Positions 1 through 7,947 of a stretch of 11,608 nt of DNA are shown here, one piece after another. The stretch is from Burkholderiales bacterium (GTDB lineage: Bacteria; Pseudomonadota; Gammaproteobacteria; Burkholderiales; Usitatibacteraceae): positions 1 to 11,608 of the forward strand of contig JANXWW010000036.1 in NCBI GenBank assembly GCA_025350945.1, read 5' to 3'. The notes beneath the pieces were generated by a model. The model was not told where the DNA came from, made no database searches, and saw only the letters and a list, made by a program, of their open reading frames with translations. The position numbers were made by a program, and so were the translations under genes. Position 1 is the first letter of the stretch. Every line of letters starts with the position of its first letter.

Positions 1-216
1 ATTGCGGGCGATGATCGTGTCTGGCGTTTCATGATGAGCAATCCAGACGCAAAAAAAACCACAAATCATGCGCACGCGCACTTCACCTGCAACACCTGCG
101 GGCAAACTTTTTGCCTCAACAAGGTGCAGCCAAAAATGAACTTAAAACTGCCGACCGGATTTCGCACCACCGAGGTTGATTTAAAAATTCGTGGCCTTTG
201 TGCGGAATGCAAATAG
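1..216 (+). CDS. Fur-superfamily metal-responsive repressor, probably Zur (3' end only)
   Basis: This is the C-terminal 71 residues of a regulator whose start lies before the window; the frame is open from base 1 and ends at TAG 214-216. The visible part is the Fur dimerisation domain. A His-rich strand (HAHAHFTC) leads into a CxxC pair (TCNTCG), then the typical LPTGF-x-TTEVDLKIRGLC segment and a terminal CAEC pair. In Fur proteins these two CxxC pairs bind a structural zinc, and the His residues contribute to the sensing site. The DNA-binding winged helix is missing from view. The ATG at 31 is internal and not the start. The next gene, a COG0523 GTPase, begins 4 nt after the stop, so the two are probably cotranscribed. 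That neighbour makes Zur more likely than Fur or PerR, but the metal cannot be read from this fragment. Confidence 0.85.
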   Translation: MAGDDRVWRFMMSNPDAKKTTNHAHAHFTCNTCGQTFCLNKVQPKMNLKLPTGFRTTEVDLKIRGLCAECK

Positions 217-220
217 CGCC

Positions 221-1285
221 ATGACGGCATCGGTCATTACACCCGTCACCTTGCTCACCGGATTTTTGGGCAGTGGCAAAACCACGTTGTTAAATCGCCT
301 GCTTAAACATCCCTCGATGAGCGAAACCGCGGTATTAATCAACGAGTTCGGCGCGGTCTCAATTGATCATTTGCTGGTGCGAGAAGCCAGCGAGAACATG
401 ATTGTCATGTCGAACGGCTGCATCTGCTGCTCAGTGGCGGGCGATATGGTGACCGCACTTCGCGATCTCTATTTCAAGCGCGCCAATAATGAAATCCCGA
501 TGTTCAAACGCGTAGTGATTGAGACCACCGGCCTCGCGGACCCTGCACCGATCATGCACACGTTAATTGAAATGCCACTGGTAGCCGCGCGCTATTCGTT
601 GTCAGGTATTGTGGTCACCGTTGATGCGGCGCATGGCATGAAACAACTTGATGAGCATGCCGAGTCGGTAAAGCAGGCGGCGGTAGCGGATCGCATTGTC
701 ATTACCAAAACGGATGTGGTGGCGCGTGACGTGACCGAAAAACTGCGTGCAAGGATTGCCGCTCTTAATCCCGGCGCGATTATTTTTGAGGCGGTGGCTG
801 GTGAGATTGATCCTGATTTGTTGTTCGATACCGGCTTATATCAACCGGGCGCTAAAACTACAGACGTACAAAAATGGTTGCGTGCTGAGGCCTATCGTCC
901 GCTGCCTGCGAAAACCGGCCTGTTTCAGCCGCCTGAACAGCCACGCCACGATGGGTCACGTCACGATAAGCGCATTCGGGCTTTTGCTGTGATCGTGGAT
1001 GCGCCGGTGGTTTGGCAGAATCTGGTGGATGCGCTGGAAATGTTGATCAGCATGCGCGGCGAGCAGATTTTGCGCATCAAAGGCATCGTCAATATTGCCA
1101 ACGAAACAACACCGCGCGCGATTCACGCCGTGCAGCACACGATTTATCCTGCCGCACGATTACCGAATTGGCCCGATGCCGATCATCGCACGCGTCTGGT
1201 TTTTATCACGCGCGATCTGGATGAGAATTTTATTCGCGACACGTTGAAGTCCTTTATTGGCAACGCACTTGACGCAGCGGCTTAA
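221..1285 (+). CDS. COG0523 (CobW-type) GTPase, putative zinc metallochaperone (first copy)
   Basis: A 354-residue G3E-family GTPase of the group that hydrolyses GTP to deliver metal ions, usually zinc, to target proteins in the cytoplasm. Visible motifs are the Walker A loop GFLGSGKTT (residues 14-22), the metal-binding GCICC (66-70), ETTGLADP (101-108), and TKTD (162-165) in place of NKxD for guanine recognition. A CobW C-terminal domain runs from about residue 250 to the end. A short linker with scattered histidines (PRHDGSRHDKR) joins the two domains. I chose ATG 221 because the GTG at 191 lies inside the upstream regulator gene, and the protein from 221 has the usual short lead to Walker A. 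It follows the Fur-type regulator by 4 nt. The substrate is inferred from family and context; cobalamin synthesis (CobW proper) is unlikely since no cob genes are near. Confidence 0.9.
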   Translation: MTASVITPVTLLTGFLGSGKTTLLNRLLKHPSMSETAVLINEFGAVSIDHLLVREASENMIVMSNGCICCSVAGDMVTALRDLYFKRANNEIPMFKRVVIETTGLADPAPIMHTLIEMPLVAARYSLSGIVVTVDAAHGMKQLDEHAESVKQAAVADRIVITKTDVVARDVTEKLRARIAALNPGAIIFEAVAGEIDPDLLFDTGLYQPGAKTTDVQKWLRAEAYRPLPAKTGLFQPPEQPRHDGSRHDKRIRAFAVIVDAPVVWQNLVDALEMLISMRGEQILRIKGIVNIANETTPRAIHAVQHTIYPAARLPNWPDADHRTRLVFITRDLDENFIRDTLKSFIGNALDAAA

Positions 1286-1349
1286 AGATAAAATTCGCTA
1301 AAAATTTGTATCACCATCTATTTGCATTAATTGAACACGGAGTCATTAC

Positions 1350-2408
1350 ATGTCTGCCAAATCAGAAGCCAAGGCTTTAGCCAAAGAACAAAAACAAAAA
1401 ATCGAGCTCATTCCGGCCACTATCCTGACCGGTTTTCTCGGTAGCGGGAAAACCACGTTGCTCAAACGGATTTTGACCGAGCGCCACGGCGAAAAAATCG
1501 CGGTGATCGAAAATGAATTCGGCGAAGAAGGTATTGATAACGACATTCTCGTGCAGGACAAAGACGAGCAAATTGTCGAGATGAATAATGGCTGCATTTG
1601 CTGCACGGTGCGCGGTGATCTGGTGCGCATTTTGGGAGATCTGGCCGCCAAGCGAAAAAATGGCACGCTGAAATTTGATCGCGTGATTATTGAAACTACC
1701 GGCATGGCAGAGCCCGGCCCGGTGGCGCAAACATTTTTTATGGATGAGGCCATTCACGAGCAATATGTGCTCGATGCGGTGATTACCGTGGTGGATGCGA
1801 AGCATGCGTCGCAACAACTAACAGATAGCTCGGAAGCGCGCGCGCAGATTGGTTTTGCGGATCGTCTGCTGCTTTCTAAAACTGATCTCGTCGCAGAGGT
1901 AGAAACAAAACAATTGATGGATCGCTTGAAGCGCATGAACCCTCGCGCGACTTTTCATAAAGTGCATTTTGGCGAAACCGACATCAAGGAGATTCTCGAT
2001 ATTCGCGGCTTCAATTTAAATTCCATTCTGGAAATTGAACCTGAATTTTTAGTCGACGATCACCACACGCATTCGGATGATGTGCAATCGTTTATCTGGA
2101 AAGACGCGCGACCGCTCGACATGGAAAAAATTGAAGCATTCCTGTCGTTGCTGATTCAAACCTATGGCGCTGATATGCTGCGCTACAAAGGTGTGCTGAA
2201 CATTAAAGGTCAAGACAATCGCATGATTTTTCAGGGCGTGCATATGCTGATGGGCGGCAGTCCCGGCAAGGCATGGCTGGCGGGTGAAGCACGCGAATCG
2301 AAGATGGTTTTTATTGGCCGCAATTTGCCGAAAAAGATTTTTACCGAGGGTTTGGCGTATTGTGTGGTGGAAGAAAATCCTGCTCCAGCAACGGCAGCGC
2401 TTTCGTAA
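1350..2408 (+). CDS. COG0523 (CobW-type) GTPase, putative zinc metallochaperone (second copy)
   Basis: A 352-residue protein of the same superfamily as the gene at 221-1285 but clearly divergent from it, so not a recent duplication. Motifs are GFLGSGKTT (28-36), NNGCICCTVRGDL with the CxCC metal site at 82-85, ETTGMAEP (115-122) and SKTD (176-179). A DDHHTHSDD patch (about 236-244) sits at the linker before the CobW C-terminal domain, and such His-rich stretches commonly bind zinc in this family. The N-terminus carries a lysine-rich 20-residue lead before the nucleotide domain. The start is ATG 1350, preceded by a good ribosome site (CACGGAG, 1336-1342). The 64-nt gap from the first GTPase could hold a promoter, but I could not recognise one. 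Two COG0523 paralogs side by side suggest different client proteins or different metal ranges. Confidence 0.92.
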   Translation: MSAKSEAKALAKEQKQKIELIPATILTGFLGSGKTTLLKRILTERHGEKIAVIENEFGEEGIDNDILVQDKDEQIVEMNNGCICCTVRGDLVRILGDLAAKRKNGTLKFDRVIIETTGMAEPGPVAQTFFMDEAIHEQYVLDAVITVVDAKHASQQLTDSSEARAQIGFADRLLLSKTDLVAEVETKQLMDRLKRMNPRATFHKVHFGETDIKEILDIRGFNLNSILEIEPEFLVDDHHTHSDDVQSFIWKDARPLDMEKIEAFLSLLIQTYGADMLRYKGVLNIKGQDNRMIFQGVHMLMGGSPGKAWLAGEARESKMVFIGRNLPKKIFTEGLAYCVVEENPAPATAALS

Positions 2409-2416
2409 TACTAAAC

Positions 2417-3070
2417 GTGCTGATCGATATTGTAGGATTGGCGGCGGGCTATAGCTCGTCGTCAGGAAAACAAGTTGTCGTCAACATTGATCGACTCAGT
2501 ATTGCGCAAGGTGAGCACACGTTGCTGCTCGGACCATCCGGCAGCGGTAAAACTACACTACTCAATGTGCTTTCCGGTCTGGCATTGCCGCTGAATGGCA
2601 AAGTGAATATTGACGGTACATCAATCGGCACTCTCAGCAATGCGCAGCGCGATAAATTTCGCAGCCAAAAAATTGGTTTGGTGATGCAGCAGCTGCATTT
2701 AATTTCAGCGCTGAATGTTGAAGACAATTTATTGCTCACGCAACGCCTGGCGGGATTGCCGCGCGACATTAAACGAATCAATGAAGTTCTCACCGCACTA
2801 CAGATTGAAAGCAAGGCACATAAATTTCCACGCACCCTCTCGCAGGGCGAGGCGCAGCGCGTTGCTATTGCGCGCTCAATTCTGAATCGCCCCAAGCTGG
2901 TATTGGCCGATGAGCCCACATCGGCACTGGACGATGCTAATTGCGACTCCGCGATTGATCTGCTGTTCACGCAGGCACGCGAGCACGGCGCGACCTTGAT
3001 TGTCGCCACCCACGATGCGCGCATCAAAAACCGTTTCGCGCGGATTCACACACTGGGAATGGCACCATGA
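2417..3070 (+). CDS. ABC transporter ATP-binding protein (LolD/MacB type)
   Basis: A 217-residue cytoplasmic ATPase with every ABC motif: Walker A GPSGSGKT (39-46), Q-loop VMQQLHLI (about 89-96), signature LSQGE (141-145), Walker B LVLADEPTSALD (161-172) and H-loop THD (H199). Length and sequence style match the LolD/MacB subfamily, whose members pair with FtsX-like permeases and work on periplasmic or membrane substrates rather than classical solute uptake. The open frame extends upstream into the preceding gene, but GTG 2417 is the best start: it leaves 8 nt after the GTPase stop and gives a normal N-terminus. No strong ribosome site precedes it, so translational coupling is likely. Its stop overlaps the permease start (ATGA at 3067-3070). 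The transported substrate is unknown; the neighbours suggest zinc or a zinc-related ligand. Confidence 0.88.
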   Translation: MLIDIVGLAAGYSSSSGKQVVVNIDRLSIAQGEHTLLLGPSGSGKTTLLNVLSGLALPLNGKVNIDGTSIGTLSNAQRDKFRSQKIGLVMQQLHLISALNVEDNLLLTQRLAGLPRDIKRINEVLTALQIESKAHKFPRTLSQGEAQRVAIARSILNRPKLVLADEPTSALDDANCDSAIDLLFTQAREHGATLIVATHDARIKNRFARIHTLGMAP

Positions 3071-4257
3071 ATTCGTTCGTCACCGCATTTGGCCTCGCCT
3101 GGGCATATCTGCGGCAACGCCCACTATCCACTCTTCTCAATGTGCTCCTATTGGGACTGGGCGTGGGCACGGTAATCGCGCTGATATTGATTTTGACGCA
3201 GGCAGAAGAGCGGATGGAACGTGATACCGCTGGCGTTGATCTGGTGATCGGCGCTAAAGGCAGCCCGCTGCAATTGGTGTTGTCAGCTGTATTCCAGATG
3301 GATGCGCCAACCGGCAATGTGACGCTCGCTGACGCGGCAGAAATCATTACCGCACGCGAGGTCAAGCGTGCCGTACCGTTAGCATTGGGCGATAGTTACA
3401 AATCGTTTCGCATCGTGGGCACGAACGCTGAGTATGCAGAACTTTATGGCGCAACGATTGCAGATGGGCGATTTTGGACCAAGCCGCAAGAGGTAGTGAT
3501 CGGTGCCGATGTGGCGCGGGCAACGGGCTTAAAGATCGGCCAAAGTTTCGCCAGCTCACACGGACTCGTGGAAGGTGGTGGCGCTCATGCCGATCATCCG
3601 TTCGTCGTTGTCGGTATCCTGAAGCCAACCGGTACGGTGACAGATCGTTTGATCCTTACCAATATTGAAAGTATCTGGGCAGTCCACGCGCATGAAAGTG
3701 AACAGGTTGCTGACAAAGAAATTACCGCCTACTTGATCCAGTACACATCGCCGCTTGCTGCGGCGTCTTTTCCGCGTCGGGTAAATCAATCCACCGCGAT
3801 GCAGGCGGCATCACCGGCGATAGAAATCTCGCGGCTGTTTTCGCTGCTCGGTATCGGTGTTGCCACGTTAAAAATTTTTGCCGGCATCATGATGGCTTCA
3901 GCAGCACTGGGCATTTTTACCGGCCTTACCAATACGCTCAATGAACGACAAGCAGATTTGGCCCTTTTGCGCCTGCTAGGAGCCACCCCTGCCACCGTGT
4001 TTTTGACCATCACGCTACAAGGGTTCGCACTGGGATTACTCGGGGTTATACTTGGTGTTGTGTTGGGACATATCGGCGCAGCGTGGACAGGCGGCATAAT
4101 TCAAAAAACGCATCATATGGGCCTCACGGGTTGGGTGTTTTTTAAACAAGAAGGGGCTGTGATTGCAGCGGCACTTTTGCTGTCTATTTCTGCCGCACTT
4201 ATGCCCGCATGGCGCACCTATCGTAACGCAGTGCCCGAAACATTGAATAACGCATAG
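3067..4257 (+). CDS. FtsX/MacB-type ABC transporter permease with His-rich periplasmic loop
   Basis: A 396-residue inner-membrane protein. One membrane helix lies near residues 22-44, followed by a large periplasmic domain (about 45-255, MacB core type) and three C-terminal helices (about 262-290, 312-342, 361-381) forming the FtsX domain. LNERQADLALLRLLGATPAT (291-310) is the coupling segment after the second helix, conserved in these permeases. The periplasmic domain contains closely spaced histidines in SSHGLVEGGGAHADHPF (163-179) and AVHAHE (205-210), which could bind a metal. The gene begins in the ATGA overlap with its ATPase, so the two form a transporter. Related ATPase/permease/DUF3299 sets occur, to my recollection, in zinc-regulated operons such as Vibrio zrgABCDE; I could not check homology. 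A role in lipoprotein release (LolCDE) is less likely given the metal-related neighbours. Confidence 0.87.
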   Translation: MNSFVTAFGLAWAYLRQRPLSTLLNVLLLGLGVGTVIALILILTQAEERMERDTAGVDLVIGAKGSPLQLVLSAVFQMDAPTGNVTLADAAEIITAREVKRAVPLALGDSYKSFRIVGTNAEYAELYGATIADGRFWTKPQEVVIGADVARATGLKIGQSFASSHGLVEGGGAHADHPFVVVGILKPTGTVTDRLILTNIESIWAVHAHESEQVADKEITAYLIQYTSPLAAASFPRRVNQSTAMQAASPAIEISRLFSLLGIGVATLKIFAGIMMASAALGIFTGLTNTLNERQADLALLRLLGATPATVFLTITLQGFALGLLGVILGVVLGHIGAAWTGGIIQKTHHMGLTGWVFFKQEGAVIAAALLLSISAALMPAWRTYRNAVPETLNNA

Positions 4258-4272
4258 CTTGTGAGGTATCTC

Positions 4273-4821
4273 ATGAAAAATATGATTGCGTATCGATTAA
4301 GCATTTTTGCGATGATGATGTTGCCGTGGATTCTTGGTGGCCATTTTGTACAAGCTGTTCAGCCGCAGGCACCAGGTAAGATTGCTGACGAGCAGCTATT
4401 CAGCTATATCGGTAAAGATGCGCTTCCGGCGGGTACGATTCCCTGGCAAATGTTGCGGCAGGTAAAACTGGTGGAAGGTAAAGCGAAAACGGTGAAAGGT
4501 GAAGCTGCACCGAAATCACCGCCGATGCTGCCGGAATTCAGCGCGCAGCTAAAAGAGCTTGATAATCAGGAAGTCAAAATTTACGGTTTTGTGTTGCCAC
4601 TATCAACGGGCACCAAACAAAAACATTTTCTTATTTCGCCACTGCCCTCACACTGCCCTTACTGTGTTTCGCAGGGTCCTGATTCGATGGTGGAAGTGGT
4701 GGCAAAAACACCGGTTGAATTCAATCAATGGGAACCAATCGTGGTGAGCGGAAAACTGGAACTCGTGAACGATCAATATCTTTTCTTTCGGCTGACCAAC
4801 GCCGAATCTATTAAATTTTAA
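4273..4821 (+). CDS. Exported DUF3299 family protein
   Basis: A 182-residue protein with an N-terminal signal or anchor (residues 1-28, hydrophobic IFAMMMLPWILGG, possible cleavage after VQA). It ends in a DUF3299 domain (about 92-175), recognisable from KIYGFVLPLS, HFLISPLPSHCPYC and the later VSGKLELV strand. The HCPYC element (127-131) has a CxxC pair next to a His, a plausible metal or redox site. I prefer ATG 4273 over the GTG at 4261: GAGGT (4263-4267) is an ideal ribosome site six bases upstream, and this start puts positive residues directly before the hydrophobic stretch. The gene follows the permease by 15 nt, so it is most likely a periplasmic accessory component of the same transporter. 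The molecular function of DUF3299 is not known to me. Confidence 0.82.
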   Translation: MKNMIAYRLSIFAMMMLPWILGGHFVQAVQPQAPGKIADEQLFSYIGKDALPAGTIPWQMLRQVKLVEGKAKTVKGEAAPKSPPMLPEFSAQLKELDNQEVKIYGFVLPLSTGTKQKHFLISPLPSHCPYCVSQGPDSMVEVVAKTPVEFNQWEPIVVSGKLELVNDQYLFFRLTNAESIKF

Positions 4822-4836
4822 GGCGCGTCCACGTTT

Positions 4837-5964
4837 ATGGCGACTCCGATTTCAGGCAAACCCGGTTCACCTCAACGGCCCACTGCCGTCCCCAGTGCCA
4901 AACCTGCGCCCGCTGCGCAAACCCCGTCCACCGAGCAGATTCTGCCGGACTCGACTAATTTCCCGCCGCTGTATGAAGCCGCGATTTTGTACGCGGCTGG
5001 TCACTCAGACGCAGCACAGGAAACGCTAAAAGACTACATGAAAACCACGGATGGCAAGAACAGCATTCGCACATGGCTCATGCTGTTCGATTTTTATCAT
5101 CTCACCGCCAATCGTCGCGAGTTCGATGCGCTGTCGATGCTCTACACCGTCAAGTTTGAGCGCTCTCCACCAGTGTGGACTGATACATTGGACTCTGCTG
5201 ATCCGCGCCGAAAAGAAAAACGCGAACGTAAAGATTTTTATGTTCTTACGCCTGATTCTGATGCGGCGCTGTTGGGTGAGATCGACAAGTTCGAATCGTT
5301 CGCCAAAGAAATAGGCAGTTGCCGCATTGATTTCGCGAAAGTGAAATCAATTTTGCCCGAAGAGGCGGAACTTTTTGCGATTGTTTTTCAGCGTCTGCGT
5401 CGCGCCAAAATTCCGATCTGGTTTAATGCCTTTGACGCCTTTGCCACGACGCTTCGCGCCTCAATAAATGAAACCACCGGGCTACCCTTAAACGCGAGCC
5501 AGGGATTTTGGTCACTGCTATTTGAGCTCTACATATTTGAAGGCAAGACCAACGAATATGAAGAGCTGGGTTTGGAATATGCGGTCGCATTTGAAATGTC
5601 ACCCCCTGCCTGGCAGGTCGTAAATCGCCCGCTCTCTGATGACGACACCACTGCCAGCGCCAATCCCAGCGCTGATAAAGCGACGATGGGGTTTCCCATC
5701 AAGGGCGTGGTCAGCGCGGCAAGCAAAGATGTTTTCCAGCAGCTATCTTTATATGCTGCATCCAAGCAGGAAGTAGTGATCGACACCAGCGATTTAATGC
5801 GCATCGATTTCACGGCGGTCACGATGTTCTTTGAAGCCATTCGCGGGATTCACAGCGGTCAGAAGCGCGTGATACTTTCGAATCTGAATGAACTGGTGGC
5901 CGCACTTCTCGAAGTGTTTGGCATTACCAAGCATGCCATTTTGATGCGTAAAAAAGCAGGCTGA
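4837..5964 (+). CDS. STAS-domain protein made of two repeated helical-plus-STAS modules
   Basis: A 375-residue soluble protein with no signal peptide. Residues 1-40 are Pro/Ala-rich and probably disordered. A helical module (about 44-114) follows, ending in FERSPPVW, then a degenerate STAS-like fold (about 133-210). A second helical module (about 222-259) ends in FEMSPPAW, and a clear C-terminal STAS domain covers about 286-375. In that last domain VIDTSDLMRIDFTAV resembles the conserved STAS loop, with Thr where anti-sigma-factor antagonists have the phosphorylated Ser. STAS domains usually mediate partner switching or bind small ligands; the partner here is unknown. Proteins of this kind precede hslVU in several betaproteobacteria, as far as I recall. 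The gene starts 15 nt after the DUF3299 gene and 51 nt before hslV, so its operon membership is uncertain. Only a distant AAGG ribosome site precedes ATG 4837. Confidence 0.85.
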   Translation: MATPISGKPGSPQRPTAVPSAKPAPAAQTPSTEQILPDSTNFPPLYEAAILYAAGHSDAAQETLKDYMKTTDGKNSIRTWLMLFDFYHLTANRREFDALSMLYTVKFERSPPVWTDTLDSADPRRKEKRERKDFYVLTPDSDAALLGEIDKFESFAKEIGSCRIDFAKVKSILPEEAELFAIVFQRLRRAKIPIWFNAFDAFATTLRASINETTGLPLNASQGFWSLLFELYIFEGKTNEYEELGLEYAVAFEMSPPAWQVVNRPLSDDDTTASANPSADKATMGFPIKGVVSAASKDVFQQLSLYAASKQEVVIDTSDLMRIDFTAVTMFFEAIRGIHSGQKRVILSNLNELVAALLEVFGITKHAILMRKKAG

Positions 5965-6015
5965 TTCGCGCAATTTTCTGCACACCTTTTTCTACACTCT
6001 TTTCGCTGGAACCCA

Positions 6016-6573
6016 ATGACATCATCAAGCACTAACGCCGCAGAATTTCACGGCACCACGATTGTTGCCGTGCGTCGCGGCAATCAAGTCGCGCTCGGCG
6101 GCGACGGCCAGGTCACACTCGGCAATGTGGTGGTGAAAGCCACCGCCACAAAAGTAAGAAAAGTTTATCAAGACAGCATCGCCGTCGGTTTTGCTGGCAG
6201 CACGGCAGATGCGTTTTCGCTGTTGGATCGCTTCGAAGCGAAGCTGGAAAAACATCAGGGAAACTTGCTGCGATCCGCCGTTGAGCTTGCCAAGGATTGG
6301 CGCACTGATCGTATGCTGCGCCGTTTGGAGGCAATGCTGATCGTGGCTGATCGCGCGAACACCTATGTCATCACGGGTAATGGTGATGTGCTGGAGCCCG
6401 AGCACGGTGTGGCCGCAATTGGCTCAGGCGGCTCGTATGCACAGGCCGCCGCTATTGCGTTACTCGCCAACACCACGCTAACGCCAGCCGAAATTGTCAA
6501 AAAGTCCCTCACCATCGCGGGCGATTTGTGTATTTACACCAATCAAAATCACGTCATTGAAATGTTGGAATAA
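6016..6573 (+). CDS. hslV: ATP-dependent protease subunit HslV (ClpQ)
   Basis: The proteolytic subunit of HslVU, a bacterial relative of the proteasome beta subunit that forms two stacked hexameric rings in the cytoplasm. The mature N-terminus is the catalytic threonine at residue 14 (codon 6055), in HGTTIVAVRRGNQVALGGDG; cleavage before it would remove a 13-residue propeptide. Other family hallmarks are GFAGSTADAFSLLDRFEAKL, ELAKDWRTDRMLRRLEAML, ITGNGDVLEPE, the AIGSGGSYA loop and a DLCIYTNQNHVIE C-terminus. Total length is 185 residues; a shorter propeptide is usual (a single Met in E. coli), but no closer in-frame start exists. A weak GGA ribosome site lies at 6008-6010. The stop is 3 nt before the hslU start. 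I saw no heat-shock (sigma-32) promoter in the 51-nt gap upstream. Confidence 0.97.
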   Translation: MTSSSTNAAEFHGTTIVAVRRGNQVALGGDGQVTLGNVVVKATATKVRKVYQDSIAVGFAGSTADAFSLLDRFEAKLEKHQGNLLRSAVELAKDWRTDRMLRRLEAMLIVADRANTYVITGNGDVLEPEHGVAAIGSGGSYAQAAAIALLANTTLTPAEIVKKSLTIAGDLCIYTNQNHVIEMLE

Positions 6574-6576
6574 ATC

Positions 6577-7929
6577 ATGATGACGCCCAAAGAAATTGTT
6601 TCAGAGCTTGATAAACACATCGTCGGCCAAGCGGCAGCGAAACGCGCGGTAGCGATTGCCTTGAGAAATCGCTGGCGTCGCAGCCAGGTTGACGAACCGC
6701 TGCGACAGGAAATTACGCCGAAAAATATTCTCATGATCGGTCCCACCGGTGTGGGCAAAACTGAGATTGCGCGCCGACTCGCCAAACTGGCGAATGCGCC
6801 GTTTATAAAAATTGAAGCGACAAAATTTACCGAGGTCGGCTATGTGGGCCGCGATGTCGATTCCATCATTCGCGATCTGGCCGAAATCGCCGTGAAGCAG
6901 GCGCGCGAGGCAGAAGCAGAGAAAGCCCGCCCGCTGGCCCGCGACCACGCTGAGGAGCGAGTGCTGGACGCACTGCTACCCGCCGCGCGCAATTTTGATT
7001 TTTACGGCAAAGCAAGTGATAGTGAGACGGACGCAGAGAACAAGAATACGACTGACAGCAGCACGCGCCAGAAATTTCGCAAGATGCTGCGCGAAGGCAA
7101 GCTCGATGATCGCGAGATCGAAATCGAAGTCGCCGCCACGCCCGGCCAAATGGAAATTTTTGGCCCGCCCGGCATGGAAGATCTCACGCAGCAAATTCAG
7201 GGCATGTTCCAGAACATGGGGCAAACGCGCCGCAAAGCTCGCAAGCTGAGCGTCAAGGATGCGCTAAAACTGCTGGTAGATGAGGAGGCGATGAAGCTCG
7301 TCAACGATGAAGACACCAAGATCGCTGCGATCCAAAATGTGGAGCAAAACGGTATTGTTTTTTTGGACGAAATTGACAAAATCGCCAGCCGCTCGGAAAT
7401 GCACGGGGCCGATGTTTCGCGTCAGGGCGTGCAGCGCGATTTATTGCCGCTGGTGGAAGGCACCACTATTTCCACCAAATACGGCATGGTGAAAACCGAT
7501 CACGTTTTATTTATCGCGAGTGGTGCGTTTCATCTCGCCAAACCATCCGACCTCATCCCCGAGCTGCAAGGCCGATTGCCCATACGTGTGGAGCTCACCT
7601 CGCTCTCAATTGAAGATTTTGAATCCATCCTCACCAACACCGATGCGTGCCTGACCAAACAATATGAAGCGCTGTTGAAAACCGAAGGCCTCACACTTTC
7701 ATTTCCAGCCGAAAGCGTGCGCCGACTAGCCGAAATAGCTTTTTCGGTCAACGAAAAAACCGAAAATATCGGTGCACGCCGCCTGTACACTGTGATGGAA
7801 AAACTGCTCGAAGAAGTATCGTTTGACACCGCCGCACGCGGCGATGCATTTACGATTACCGCAGCATATGTGGATGAAAAATTATCGGCGTTGGCAAAAA
7901 GCGAGGATTTGGCGCGTTACGTTTTATAG
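6577..7929 (+). CDS. hslU: ATP-dependent protease ATPase subunit HslU (ClpY)
   Basis: The AAA+ unfoldase that feeds substrates to HslV; hexameric and cytoplasmic. The protein is 450 residues long, close to the 443 of E. coli. In order: the N-terminal ELDKHIVGQ, Walker A GPTGVGKT (55-62), the pore-loop region EATKFTEVGYVGRDVDS, a charged intermediate (I) domain at about 110-245, Walker B GIVFLDEID (259-267), a GRLPIRVEL segment (332-340), and the sensor-2 motif ENIGARRL near 390. It ends in RYVL; this tail inserts between HslV subunits to activate them. Two consecutive ATGs (6577, 6580) precede TPKEIV and either may be used. The end of hslV supplies the likely ribosome site (TTGGAA). The gene ends 18 nt from the convergent gene at 7948-8871, and no terminator hairpin is visible in that gap. 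Confidence 0.97.
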   Translation: MMTPKEIVSELDKHIVGQAAAKRAVAIALRNRWRRSQVDEPLRQEITPKNILMIGPTGVGKTEIARRLAKLANAPFIKIEATKFTEVGYVGRDVDSIIRDLAEIAVKQAREAEAEKARPLARDHAEERVLDALLPAARNFDFYGKASDSETDAENKNTTDSSTRQKFRKMLREGKLDDREIEIEVAATPGQMEIFGPPGMEDLTQQIQGMFQNMGQTRRKARKLSVKDALKLLVDEEAMKLVNDEDTKIAAIQNVEQNGIVFLDEIDKIASRSEMHGADVSRQGVQRDLLPLVEGTTISTKYGMVKTDHVLFIASGAFHLAKPSDLIPELQGRLPIRVELTSLSIEDFESILTNTDACLTKQYEALLKTEGLTLSFPAESVRRLAEIAFSVNEKTENIGARRLYTVMEKLLEEVSFDTAARGDAFTITAAYVDEKLSALAKSEDLARYVL

Positions 7930-7947
7930 GGTGCGGGTTAAGCCGAA

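Noticed and set aside
191..220. GTG 191 as start of the first COG0523 GTPase
   Set aside because: It lies within the upstream regulator gene and adds ten residues not typical of the family; ATG 221 fits better.
1286..1349. Zur box or promoter between the two GTPase genes
   Set aside because: I found no palindrome resembling a Zur site, and TTGTAT at 1306 has no convincing -10 partner.
5965..6015. Heat-shock (sigma-32) promoter for hslVU
   Set aside because: No GTTGAA or CCCCAT-like elements with proper spacing are visible; TACACT near 5988 lacks a -35 partner.
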